Origin: Clostridia bacterium
GTDB lineage: Bacteria > Bacillota > Clostridia > Oscillospirales > CAG-272
Length of the DNA: 64,000 nucleotides
Assembly (NCBI GenBank): GCA_017508425.1
Contig: JAFVYZ010000021.1
Location: 1-64,000 of the forward strand
Direction of reading: 5' to 3'
This document shows positions 8,229 through 16,566 of this stretch, piece after piece. The position numbers and the translations under genes were made by a program. Under the pieces are notes generated by a model. That model saw only the letters and a program-made list of their open reading frames with translations, searched no databases and had not been told where the DNA came from. Positions within the stretch are counted from its first letter, which is position 1, and every line of letters begins with the position of its first letter.

Positions 8229-9770
8229 TCAATTCCAATATTTTTTATCCAGGCTCCTCAGCTGTATCGCCTCGGCGATGTGTGCGGCACCGATGATCTC
8301 GGCCCCGTCAAGGTCGGCAATGGTACGCGCCACGCGCATCACGCGATCGTATCCGCGCGCCGAAAGACCCATACGGTCGTAAGCACTTTGCAGGATCGCC
8401 TCGGCGGCCCTGTCGGTCACACAGTATTTGCGGATGGCCGCGGCATCGAGCTGTGCATTGCAAAAAATGCTCTTTTCACCGTTCATACGCGCCGCGGCAA
8501 AGGCACGGGCCTTGACCACGCGGTCTCGGATCGTGGCCGAGGTCTCGGCACCGGGATCCTTTGCTGAGAGCTCCTCAAAGGAGATCGAGGGGAGCTCGAC
8601 CTCAATATCAATGCGGTCCAGCAAGGGACCCGAAATGCGCGAGATGTACCGACGCACATCGGCACCGGAGCAGGTGCAGGGCTTGGTCGGGTGTCCGAAA
8701 TAGCCGCACCGACAGGGGTTCATCGCGCCCACAAGCATAAAGGAGCACGGGAACGTAACACGTGCGGCCGCACGCGTGATGGTCACACGCCGATCCTCCA
8801 AGGGCTGGCGGAGCGTGTCGGTCACGGTTTTGGGAAATTCGGGCAATTCATCGAGAAAAAGCACCCCGTTGTGCGCGAGTGACACCTCACCGGGCAAGGG
8901 GTTGGCACCACCGCCCACCAAGCTCACCGCCGACATCGTGTGGTGCGGTGCGCGAAAGGGACGCGCCCCCAAAAGCGACTTCCCCTCGGGGAGTGTACCC
9001 GCCACCGAATGGATCTTGGTGGTCTCGATCGCCTCCTCAAACGAGAGGGGCGGCAAAATGGTCGGCAGGCGCTTAGCCAGCATCGACTTGCCCGTGCCGG
9101 GCGGGCCGATGAGCAATACGTTATGGCCGCCGGCGGCGGCGATTTCAAGGGCACGCTTGGCCATAGCCTGCCCACGCACGTCGGCAAAATCAAGGGCGGC
9201 CGACAACGCCGCATCCGCTCCGTCAAACGGGCGGCACGTCACGGGTACGATCCTCTCTTCGCCGTTGAGGTGCGCCACCAGCGTTCGCATATCGGTCAGA
9301 GGATATACCGTCATCCCCGACACGGCGGCCGCCTCCTTGGCATTTTCCTGCGGGACAAAAATTTCGGTCAGGCCGGCATCTCGCGCCGCCACGCACATCG
9401 ACAGTGCACCGCGCACCGGGCGGATCTTACCCGAAAGCGAAAGCTCACCGACAAGGCAGGTTCGGGAAAGGTCCGTGCGGCGATCCACAAGCCCCGCACA
9501 GCGAAGAATGCCCACCAAGATCGCCACGTCAAAGCCCGACCCCTCCTTTTTGCGGTTAGCAGGGGCAAGATTGACGGTAAGAGAGAGCGACGGGAAGCGA
9601 AAGCCGCTGTTGTAGCTGGCCGTCCTCACACGGTCCTTGGCCTCCTTGACGGCGGCATCGGGGAGTCCGACGATCTCAAAATCCCCCAGGCGCTCCTGTG
9701 CGTCGCATTCCACGGTCACAAGAAAACCGTCAATGCCGCAAAGGCCCGCCGATAACAAGGTCGTAAGCAT
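8229..9770 (-). CDS. comM: ComM/YifB family Mg-chelatase-like AAA+ ATPase
   Basis: A 513-aa AAA+ protein. In transformable bacteria ComM is a hexameric helicase that promotes branch migration during integration of incoming DNA; in other hosts its role is unknown. The N-terminal segment AGLCGIDGF plus FEIVGLPDAAVKE is the typical ChlI-like fold, Walker A is GPPGTGKS, and a four-cysteine segment (CRCGYFG...CTC) precedes the C-terminal lid domain. The start at 9770 matches family N-termini and has GGGGGTG upstream. It is the first gene of the comM-purB-ANL-degV operon. Confidence 0.93.
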   Translation of the reverse strand: MLTTLLSAGLCGIDGFLVTVECDAQERLGDFEIVGLPDAAVKEAKDRVRTASYNSGFRFPSLSLTVNLAPANRKKEGSGFDVAILVGILRCAGLVDRRTDLSRTCLVGELSLSGKIRPVRGALSMCVAARDAGLTEIFVPQENAKEAAAVSGMTVYPLTDMRTLVAHLNGEERIVPVTCRPFDGADAALSAALDFADVRGQAMAKRALEIAAAGGHNVLLIGPPGTGKSMLAKRLPTILPPLSFEEAIETTKIHSVAGTLPEGKSLLGARPFRAPHHTMSAVSLVGGGANPLPGEVSLAHNGVLFLDELPEFPKTVTDTLRQPLEDRRVTITRAAARVTFPCSFMLVGAMNPCRCGYFGHPTKPCTCSGADVRRYISRISGPLLDRIDIEVELPSISFEELSAKDPGAETSATIRDRVVKARAFAAARMNGEKSIFCNAQLDAAAIRKYCVTDRAAEAILQSAYDRMGLSARGYDRVMRVARTIADLDGAEIIGAAHIAEAIQLRSLDKKYWN

Positions 9771-9801
9771 ACGAAGCACCCCCATTAAGATAACTAGAAT
9801 T

Positions 9802-9830
9802 ATTATAGCATATCTTTTTTGCCTTTGCAA
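9802..9830 (-). promoter_or_regulatory. SigA-type promoter of the comM-purB operon
   Basis: Minus-strand TTGCAA (9825-9830), 17-bp spacer and TATAAT (9802-9807), about 30 bp before the comM start. Confidence 0.85.
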
Positions 9831-9895
9831 CGGCTTTTGCGGGGTTTTCGCGTTTTTTCGCAAGGGCTTTTTCCGCGCAGCAAGGCGTCGAATCG

Positions 9896-9938
9896 CAAAA
9901 AACCGCCCTCTCCCCCACCGGCGCAAGGGAAAGGGCGG
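9896..9938 (-). terminator. Terminator hairpin of the LRR lipoprotein gene, repeat-family member
   Basis: On the minus strand CCGCCCT (9932-9938) pairs with AGGGCGG (9903-9909), the inner arms add imperfect pairing, and a run of seven T follows. The hairpin sequence, including the CTCTCCCCC and CAAGGGAAA parts, recurs at 51021 and 51260. Positions 9944-10043 hold no recognisable gene. Confidence 0.7.
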
Positions 9939-10043
9939 TTATTGTCGTTGGAGCCGTGACAACATAAAGGGCTCACTTTTGTTGTAAGACAAGGATACGC
10001 GGTTCAAAGGCGATTTGGCGTTGCGCAAACGCCGTGCACCCCT

Positions 10044-11546
10044 TTAACGGTACCAGTAATCATTTTTGTGGATCCCCACAATGGCCCCGGCCGTGACCTC
10101 ACTGCTGTCAACCACGATCGAAATGGGGTTTACCCCGTAAACGGTAGCGATTTTCCAGCCATCCTGCGTCGAAAATACAAGTGCTTCAAGCGATTCACAG
10201 CCAAGGAAGGCCCCGGCACCGAGCGTTACCACGTTCGCCCCAACCGTCACCGAAATGAGGCTCGCAGCCGAGGTGCCGGCCATGGCACCGTTCGCAACCA
10301 CGCGGGTATTTTCATGAATGGTCAACGATAAAAGATCCGATTCGATGCCCACGAAAACAAGATAAGGATTCTCGGCATTGCCAAGATACCTGCCGCCCTC
10401 CCACGTAACGTGGGAAAGACCCGTTTGAAGAAAAGCCAACGCACCCACCGTCTTCACATCGCTCGGCAATTCCAACGCAGTCAAGGCGCGACATTGATAA
10501 AAGGCCTTTTCACCAATGTGAAGCACACCGGACGGGAGAGTCAGCGACTCCAGCAGCGTGCATCCGGCAAAAGCGGCGGTGCCGACGGCCACAAGGGTGC
10601 TCGGCAGAGTCACCGACTCCAGCGACGTGCACGCGGAAAAGGCATACGGCGAAAGGGCCAAGACCCCCTCGGGCAGGGAGATCGAGGTCAGCTTGGTGCA
10701 GGCGCGAAAGGCCGACGTGCCGATGATCCTGGTGTCGGCAGGCACGGTGAAGCCGGTGATATTTTTATCGGTTACACTTGCCAAAAGCAGGTGCGGCGCA
10801 CCCTCGGCGCCAAGGTACTTGGCCCCGTTTTCCTCTTGGTAAACGATCGCATCACACCCTTCGAGCGCATTTTCACCGATGGTGGTAACGTCTTGGTGAA
10901 GCGTAAGCTCCTCCAGTGCCGTACAGCCCTTGAAGCATTCGGTGGGGATCTCACTGAGCCCCGTGGGCACGGCAAAGGCCTTCAGGCTCTCACAGCCGAG
11001 AAATGCCGCCCCCTCTATCACGGAAAGCTCGCTTTCCTCGTGGAAGGTCACGTCGGTCAGCACCGCACAGCCCGAAAAGGCCTGCTCGCCGATCCTTTTG
11101 ATATTTTGACCGAAATGCACCGACAAAATAATCTTGTTGCCCAAAAAGGCACGCGCCGCAATAGAAAGCACGGGTTTCCCGTTGCGGATCGACGGGATCT
11201 CCAAATGCACTGCCGTGCTGTTTCCGCGGCCGATGACCTCGTACCCCTCTTCACCGTCAAGAGTGATCTCGCGGTATTCCAAATATTGCGCGCCGTACTG
11301 CGGCACACCGCAATACAGGCAAAGGCCCTCCTCGTAAATGTGCGAGATCTCGTATTCCTCGCGGTACACCTCCTCACCGCACTCCTTGCACACTCTTGCA
11401 CGCAGTCCGGCAACACTGCAGGTCGCCGGCACGATATCCTGCCATTTCGTATCCTTGTGCTTGCATTTGGCACAGGAGGCAAGTGCGGGCACCAGCAGCA
11501 GAGCGAGAAGCAGGCCGAGAGCCGCCGTCTTAATAGCTTGTTTCAT
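10044..11546 (-). CDS. BspA-type leucine-rich-repeat lipoprotein
   Basis: A 500-aa surface lipoprotein. The N-terminus has a lysine, a hydrophobic stretch and the lipobox ALASC (Cys about 25). Just after it lies a cysteine-rich segment with CAKCKHKD, VCKECGEE and CLYCG spacing that looks like a small zinc-binding or disulphide module. From about residue 85 on there are consecutive LRR_5-type repeats of about 23 residues (patterns such as GCTALEELTLHQDVTTIG). Such proteins usually mediate adhesion or binding at the cell surface. It is a single-gene unit with its own promoter and terminator. Confidence 0.85.
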   Translation of the reverse strand: MKQAIKTAALGLLLALLLVPALASCAKCKHKDTKWQDIVPATCSVAGLRARVCKECGEEVYREEYEISHIYEEGLCLYCGVPQYGAQYLEYREITLDGEEGYEVIGRGNSTAVHLEIPSIRNGKPVLSIAARAFLGNKIILSVHFGQNIKRIGEQAFSGCAVLTDVTFHEESELSVIEGAAFLGCESLKAFAVPTGLSEIPTECFKGCTALEELTLHQDVTTIGENALEGCDAIVYQEENGAKYLGAEGAPHLLLASVTDKNITGFTVPADTRIIGTSAFRACTKLTSISLPEGVLALSPYAFSACTSLESVTLPSTLVAVGTAAFAGCTLLESLTLPSGVLHIGEKAFYQCRALTALELPSDVKTVGALAFLQTGLSHVTWEGGRYLGNAENPYLVFVGIESDLLSLTIHENTRVVANGAMAGTSAASLISVTVGANVVTLGAGAFLGCESLEALVFSTQDGWKIATVYGVNPISIVVDSSEVTAGAIVGIHKNDYWYR

Positions 11547-11592
11547 ATATCTCTCCTCGTTTTTTCACGATTGCATCAAAAAGTACACCTTT

Positions 11593-11621
11593 ATTATAAC
11601 AAAACGCGCGAAAAATGTCAA
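11593..11621 (-). promoter_or_regulatory. SigA-type promoter of the LRR lipoprotein gene
   Basis: Minus-strand TTGACA (11616-11621), 17-bp spacer, TATAAT (11593-11598), about 45 bp upstream of the ATG. Confidence 0.88.
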
Positions 11622-11756
11622 GAAAGCGCAACCGGCGGCGCGCATAAATTTTAGCGCCGGGGCCGACGCTCTCAGCATCGCAGTTCCTTCAAAAAACAAC
11701 ACCGCTTTGCAAAAAGTCCCCCACACGCAAGGCCCAATGCCCAAAAGGGGCGCAAA

Positions 11757-11803
11757 TAAAAAATCGCCCCTTCACCAAGCACGCGATGAAAAAGCGATTT
11801 TTT
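11757..11803 (-). terminator. Probable terminator downstream of spoIIIAH
   Basis: AAAAATCGC and GCGATTTTT arms are separated by about 26 bases, and the minus-strand exit is T-rich. The large loop makes it weaker than the other terminators here. Positions 11622-11756 show no gene. Confidence 0.5.
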
Positions 11804-11843
11804 AATACGGTATCGTTTTATGAAACGCCAAGGACGTATGGCG

Positions 11844-12401
11844 TTATTTGGTCACGATCCTGATGTTTGCCGGCAGAATTCCCGCTTGCTCATACACGAT
11901 CTCGTTGATCTGCGAAATTTGGCTCGGCTGCAGGCTCTCGCCGCTGACGACCACCGAGCAGCTCTCACCGTTTAAGATCGCTACGCACTGTGCAAAGCCC
12001 TTCGCCAGCACCATAGCCTCGATGTTCGCCTCCTTTTCCATTTCGCCCGCAAGCGCCGCGATCTCAAGCAGGGCACCCGTTTTGGTCGCCTCATCGGCCT
12101 CGGCGCTGTCCACCACGCTTTGAAGCACCTCAAGTGCCTCGTCGCGTGCGCGCTGGCGGCTGACCTGCGTTGCGGAAAAATACCCGTCCTGTGCGGTGCC
12201 GGTCGCGGCATTGTTCCCCGCCCCGTCACCGGTCGGAGCATCCCCCCCGTCTGTGGTACCGGGGTTCCCGCCAAAGAGCGTGAAATTCAGTGCAAGCGCC
12301 ACGGCAACCAGCAGTACGGCACACGCAATCACGATCTGACGCCGCCACGGACGGCGTACTTCCTTTTTCTTCTTCATCGGCAGTTCAAGTTGATTTTCCA
12401 T
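11844..12401 (-). CDS. spoIIIAH: Stage III sporulation protein AH-like
   Basis: A 185-aa bitopic membrane protein. A short basic N-terminus with MKKKKEVRR is followed by one transmembrane helix at about residues 24-43, a Gly/Thr/Asp-rich linker, and an outer domain starting near YFSATQVSRQRARDEALEVL. That segment, the following A/E-rich helices and the terminal VVVSGESLQP...IRIV are typical of SpoIIIAH. In sporulating cells SpoIIIAH in the mother-cell membrane binds SpoIIQ across the intermembrane space to form the feeding-tube channel. The other spoIIIA genes are not next to it, which is unusual. A GGAGG site precedes the ATG. Confidence 0.86.
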   Translation of the reverse strand: MENQLELPMKKKKEVRRPWRRQIVIACAVLLVAVALALNFTLFGGNPGTTDGGDAPTGDGAGNNAATGTAQDGYFSATQVSRQRARDEALEVLQSVVDSAEADEATKTGALLEIAALAGEMEKEANIEAMVLAKGFAQCVAILNGESCSVVVSGESLQPSQISQINEIVYEQAGILPANIRIVTK

Positions 12402-12433
12402 CCTTCAATCCTCCTTTTTTATTGCCTCATTCT

Positions 12434-12464
12434 CTTATATGCGACCCCCGACGTCGATTATGCC
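12434..12464 (-). promoter_or_regulatory. Possible SigE-like promoter of spoIIIAH
   Basis: On the minus strand GGCATAAT (12457-12464) and CATATAAG (12434-12441) are spaced about 15 bp apart, similar to mother-cell SigE promoters (ATATT-type -35 and CATACAnT-type -10). No good SigA promoter is seen for this gene. This is inference from similarity only. Confidence 0.35.
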
Positions 12465-12493
12465 ACCACCCACACACATTTTTTTCTTTTCTC

Positions 12494-12522
12494 TTGACAA
12501 CGCGCGCACACGCGTATATAAT
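12494..12522 (+). promoter_or_regulatory. SigA-type promoter of the marR-ABC operon
   Basis: Perfect TTGACA (12494-12499), 17-bp spacer and perfect TATAAT (12517-12522). Confidence 0.93.
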
Positions 12523-12525
12523 ACA

Positions 12526-12547
12526 ATTAGTTGCACGTGCAACTAAT
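12526..12547. promoter_or_regulatory. MarR-type operator, perfect 22-bp palindrome
   Basis: A perfect palindrome with half-site ATTAGTTGCAC starts 4 bp after the -10 box and covers the expected transcription start. The TTGCA-TGCAA core is typical of MarR-family operators. It lies 18 bp upstream of the marR start codon, so repression of its own operon is the simplest reading. Confidence 0.85.
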
Positions 12548-12565
12548 TTTCCAAAGGAGCATTTT

Positions 12566-13009
12566 ATGCACGCATTAAACAAAATGAACGCGATCGTGCG
12601 CGCCGGAAACCTCTTTCGAGCCGCAAGGCTGGAGGGAACGGGCGTGAACGCGTGTGACCGCCCCTACCTCTTTTATATTTGCCATCACGTTGGGGTGTCA
12701 CAGGACACGCTCTCGGGGGCACTGTTTGTCAACAAAAGCAGTGTGGCAAGACGGCTTGCGCACCTCGAAAAGGAGGGCTTTGTCACCCGAACGCCACACG
12801 AAGCCGATCGCCGCGTATTGCTTGTTTCCCCCACCGAAAAGGCAAGGGCGATCCTGCCGCTGCTGCGCGAAATGGCGCACGAATGGAACGGCATCATCAC
12901 CGAAGGCTTCACCGAGGAAGAGATCGCCGTCTTCTCGCGCCTCTTGGAGCGCGCCTACGATAACGCCCAAAACGCCGCAAAGGAGATCGTCAATGAAGCT
13001 GATTTTTAA
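12566..13009 (+). CDS. MarR family transcriptional repressor
   Basis: A 147-aa winged-helix regulator. The recognition region is visible as SQDTLSGALFVNKSSVARRL and the wing as TRTPHEADRRVLLVSPTEK, with dimerisation helices at both ends. The ATG at 12566 has AAAGGAG upstream and follows the operator. An extended in-frame reading to 12290 crosses the promoter and is rejected. It overlaps the first transporter gene by 17 bp, and probably controls both ABC genes in response to a toxic ligand. Confidence 0.93.
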   Translation: MHALNKMNAIVRAGNLFRAARLEGTGVNACDRPYLFYICHHVGVSQDTLSGALFVNKSSVARRLAHLEKEGFVTRTPHEADRRVLLVSPTEKARAILPLLREMAHEWNGIITEGFTEEEIAVFSRLLERAYDNAQNAAKEIVNEADF

Positions 13010-14708
13010 ATATTTGAGACCCCTTTGGCGGTCGGTCACCTGGGGACTGATCATCAAGATCCTTGCCACTCTTTTTGAGCTGACGCTCCCCTACATTTTA
13101 AGCCATATTTTGGACACCGTGGTGCCCCTCGGCGAGCTGCTGCCCATCATCAAATGGGGCGGTGTGATGATCGCCGCGGCCGTGCTTGCCATGGTCGGAA
13201 ACATCATTGCCAACCGCAACGCGGCCAAGGTCGCCAAATCGGCGGCGCGCGCCATAAGGCACGACCTCTTTGCCGCCACCATGCACCTGTCCTCCCGCGA
13301 GACCGACGGCTTTACCGTCCCCTCGCTGGAAAGCCGCCTCACGTCGGATACCTACCACATTCACCACTTTATCGGGATGATGCAGCGCATGGCTGTGCGC
13401 GTGCCGATCCTGCTCCTCGGCGGCATCGCCATCACCATGCTCCTCGACTGGCGTCTTGCGATCGTGCTGAGCATCACCATGCCCCTGATCGGCGTCGCCA
13501 TTTTCTCGGTCACGCGCAAGGGCTTGCCCCTTTATACCGAGACCCAACGGGCCGTGGACGGTATGGTTCGCGTCGTGCGTGAGGATTGTCAGGGCGTGCG
13601 CGTGATCAAGGCACTCTCCAAGGAGGATTACGAAAGCCGCCGTTACGATACCGTCAACCGCCGACTCGTATCCTGCGAGCGTCGGGCAGGCATCACCATG
13701 GCCCTCTCACAGCCCCTGGTGACGTTGCTCCTGAATCTCGGCTTGGTCGCCGTGCTCCTCGTGGGTGCCTACCTTGTGGAGGGCGGTCTCTCCATGCCCG
13801 GGCGCATCATCGCCTTTTTGCAATATTTTACCCTGATGTCCACCGCAATGACCGCCATGTCGCGCATCTTCGTGATGTCCACCAAGAGCGTTGCCTCAGC
13901 CAACCGCATTGCCGAGGTGCTGGCATCATCGGAGCGCCAAAGCGCGCCCACACCCGTGGATGGGGATGAAAAAAAGGCCTTTTTACAGTTCCTAAACGTC
14001 ACCTTTTCCTACAACGGCAAGAAAAACAATCTTCAGAATATCAGCTTCTCCCTGCCGCGCGGCGGCACCCTCGGCATCATTGGGGCCACGGGCTCGGGCA
14101 AGACCACGCTTGTGTCGCTCCTGCAGCGCTTTTACACCGCCGACAGCGGCAGCATCAAGATCGGCGGTGAGGACATTTATACCCTGCCGGAAAAGGAGCT
14201 TCGCGCACGCTTTGGCATCGTGATGCAAAACGACTTCCTTTATGCCGACACGGTAAGAGAAAACATCCGTTTCGGGCGCGACCTCTCGGATGCCGAGATC
14301 GAGCGCGCCGCCGCGCTCGCGCAAGCGGCCGACTTCATTGAAAATTTCACCGACGGCTACGATCACGTGCTGACCCCCAAGGGCACCAACCTTTCAGGCG
14401 GTCAACGCCAGCGCGTGCTGATCGCAAGAGCCCTTGCGGGACATCCTGAGATCCTCATTCTCGACGACGCCTCCTCGGCACTCGACTACAAGACCGATGC
14501 GGCCCTGCGTCGGGCGCTTCGCGAGGAGGTAAAGACCACCACCGTGATCGTGGCGCAGCGTGTCAGCTCCGTGAAGCACGCCGATCACATTTTGGTTCTT
14601 GATCACGGCAAGATCATTGGTGCCGGCACACACGAGGAGCTGCTTGTCGCGTGCCCCGCCTACCGTGAGATCAGCAATTCGCAGATGGGAGGTGCTTTCC
14701 TTGAATAA
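12993..14708 (+). CDS. ABC half-transporter (membrane plus ATPase), heterodimer subunit 1
   Basis: A 571-aa exporter half with six transmembrane segments (residues about 15-300) fused to an ATPase domain: Walker A GATGSGKTT, signature LSGGQRQR, Walker B ILILDDASSALD. The residue after Walker B is aspartate rather than the usual glutamate, so this subunit carries the degenerate ATP site typical of heterodimeric type IV exporters such as BmrCD and LmrCD. The ATG at 12993 is inside the end of marR and has AAAGGAG before it. Its stop overlaps the start of the second half-transporter. Confidence 0.93.
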   Translation: MKLIFKYLRPLWRSVTWGLIIKILATLFELTLPYILSHILDTVVPLGELLPIIKWGGVMIAAAVLAMVGNIIANRNAAKVAKSAARAIRHDLFAATMHLSSRETDGFTVPSLESRLTSDTYHIHHFIGMMQRMAVRVPILLLGGIAITMLLDWRLAIVLSITMPLIGVAIFSVTRKGLPLYTETQRAVDGMVRVVREDCQGVRVIKALSKEDYESRRYDTVNRRLVSCERRAGITMALSQPLVTLLLNLGLVAVLLVGAYLVEGGLSMPGRIIAFLQYFTLMSTAMTAMSRIFVMSTKSVASANRIAEVLASSERQSAPTPVDGDEKKAFLQFLNVTFSYNGKKNNLQNISFSLPRGGTLGIIGATGSGKTTLVSLLQRFYTADSGSIKIGGEDIYTLPEKELRARFGIVMQNDFLYADTVRENIRFGRDLSDAEIERAAALAQAADFIENFTDGYDHVLTPKGTNLSGGQRQRVLIARALAGHPEILILDDASSALDYKTDAALRRALREEVKTTTVIVAQRVSSVKHADHILVLDHGKIIGAGTHEELLVACPAYREISNSQMGGAFLE

Positions 14709-16554
14709 TATGGGTATGGGCGGCGGTCCTATGGGACGTTCCAGATCCCTGAACAGCACCGTCGTGGATCAAAAGCAAACAAGCAAGGATAAAATTCGCA
14801 TCATCCGCCGTATGGGGAAATACCTGTTCCACTACCCCAAAACCGTGATCTTGGCACTTCTTTTGATGCTGACCTCCAACCTTTTGGCCCTCGCGGGGCC
14901 CATGCTCTCGGGCGAGGCGATCGATGCCATTGAGCCGGGAATTGGGGCAGTAAACTTCCCCCGTGTATGGTTTTTTGTGATCCTGCTCCTTATTTTCTAT
15001 GCCGTATCGGCGGCACTCTCTTACCTGCTCTCGGTCCTTATGATCCATTTGAGCCAAAAGATCATTTACACCATGCGTCGCGAGGTCTTTGAGCATCTCA
15101 CGACCCTGCCCGTCGGGTATTTCGACACCCACCAAACCGGTGACATTATCAGCCACATTTCCTACGATATCGACACCGTCAACACCTCGCTTTCTCACGA
15201 TATCCTGCAGGTTCTTGCCAGCATCGTGACGGTCGTAGGTGCCCTGGTCATGATGCTCTCAATCTCCCCACCCCTGGTGCTGGTCTTTTGCATCACAATC
15301 CCGATCTCCATCATCTTCACGCGCTATAAGACCCGCCGCATCCGCCCCCTGTTCAAGGCAAGATCGCGAAAGCTCGGTGAGCTCAACGGCTTTGCCGAGG
15401 AGATGCTCTCGGGCCAAAAGACCATTCGTGCCTACGCCCGTGAGGACGTCATCATCGGACGCTTTGACGAGCGCAACGGGGATGCCGTCGAGGCCTTTTA
15501 TCGCGCCGACTATCACGGTGCCGTCATCGGCCCCTCGGTCAATTTCATCAACAACCTCTCGATCGCCCTGGTCACCATGTGCGGCGGTGCGCTTTATATG
15601 CTCACGAGAACCACCCCCGATCTTGCACCCATTCTCGCCCTTTCACTGGGCGGTGTGTCGGCCTTCGTGCAGTATTCCCGTAAATTTTCGGGCCCGATCA
15701 ACGAGCTGGCCAACATCGTCAGTGAGCTTCAATCGGCAACGGCCGCGGCCGAGCGTGTCTTCCGCTTGCTCGATGAGGAGCCCGAAACGCCGGACGTGGA
15801 AGATGCCACGGTGCTTGAAGGGGTCACGGGCGAGGTCGATTTCTCGCACGTAAAATTCGGATACGTCGAGGGCAAAACCATCTTGCATGACCTGACGGTC
15901 AACGCCAAGCCCGGCACAACGGTTGCGATCGTCGGCCCCACGGGAGCTGGCAAAACCACCGTGATCAACCTGCTGATGCGCTTTTACGACGTAAACGGTG
16001 GGCACATTTCCATTGATCACACCGACCTGCGTGAGGCCGCAAGAAAATCGGTGCGCGGGGCCTTTACGATGGTGCTTCAAGACACCTGGCTCTTTTGCGG
16101 CACCATTGCCGAAAACATCTCCTACGGTAAGGAAAACGCCACGCGTGAGGAGATCGTCGCCGCCGCAAAGGCCGCGCACATCCACGAATATATCGAGGGC
16201 TTAAAAAACGGCTACGATACCGTTTTGACCGATGACGGTGTCAATATTTCCAAGGGTCAACGCCAGCTCATCACCATTGCGCGCGCCATGCTGGCCGATG
16301 CCCCGATGCTGATCCTTGATGAGGCCACCTCCAATGTGGACAGCCGCACCGAGCAGCAAATTCAGGCGGCGATGCAGCACCTTATGAAGGGGCGCACCTC
16401 GTTTGTCATCGCACACCGTCTTTCCACCATTCAAAACGCCGACGTCATCCTCGTGATCAAGGACGGCAACGTCATTGAATCGGGCGATCACGAGACCCTC
16501 ATGAAGAAAACAGGCGGCTTTTATGCCTCTCTTTACAATTCACAGTTTACGTGA
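14701..16554 (+). CDS. ABC half-transporter, heterodimer subunit 2
   Basis: A 617-aa exporter half. A glycine/methionine-rich N-terminal tail (MGMGGGPMGRS) precedes six transmembrane segments and an ATPase domain with Walker A GPTGAGKTT and Walker B LILDEATSNVD, which keeps the catalytic glutamate. The signature is degenerate at its start (ISKGQRQL, where LSGGQ is usual). Partner 1 has a full LSGGQ and a missing glutamate, so together they form one consensus and one degenerate site. The TTG start at 14701 has GGGAGG eight bases upstream; ATG 14710 is the alternative. Likely a multidrug or peptide exporter under MarR control. Confidence 0.92.
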   Translation: MNNMGMGGGPMGRSRSLNSTVVDQKQTSKDKIRIIRRMGKYLFHYPKTVILALLLMLTSNLLALAGPMLSGEAIDAIEPGIGAVNFPRVWFFVILLLIFYAVSAALSYLLSVLMIHLSQKIIYTMRREVFEHLTTLPVGYFDTHQTGDIISHISYDIDTVNTSLSHDILQVLASIVTVVGALVMMLSISPPLVLVFCITIPISIIFTRYKTRRIRPLFKARSRKLGELNGFAEEMLSGQKTIRAYAREDVIIGRFDERNGDAVEAFYRADYHGAVIGPSVNFINNLSIALVTMCGGALYMLTRTTPDLAPILALSLGGVSAFVQYSRKFSGPINELANIVSELQSATAAAERVFRLLDEEPETPDVEDATVLEGVTGEVDFSHVKFGYVEGKTILHDLTVNAKPGTTVAIVGPTGAGKTTVINLLMRFYDVNGGHISIDHTDLREAARKSVRGAFTMVLQDTWLFCGTIAENISYGKENATREEIVAAAKAAHIHEYIEGLKNGYDTVLTDDGVNISKGQRQLITIARAMLADAPMLILDEATSNVDSRTEQQIQAAMQHLMKGRTSFVIAHRLSTIQNADVILVIKDGNVIESGDHETLMKKTGGFYASLYNSQFT

Positions 16555-16566
16555 TACAATAGGCCT

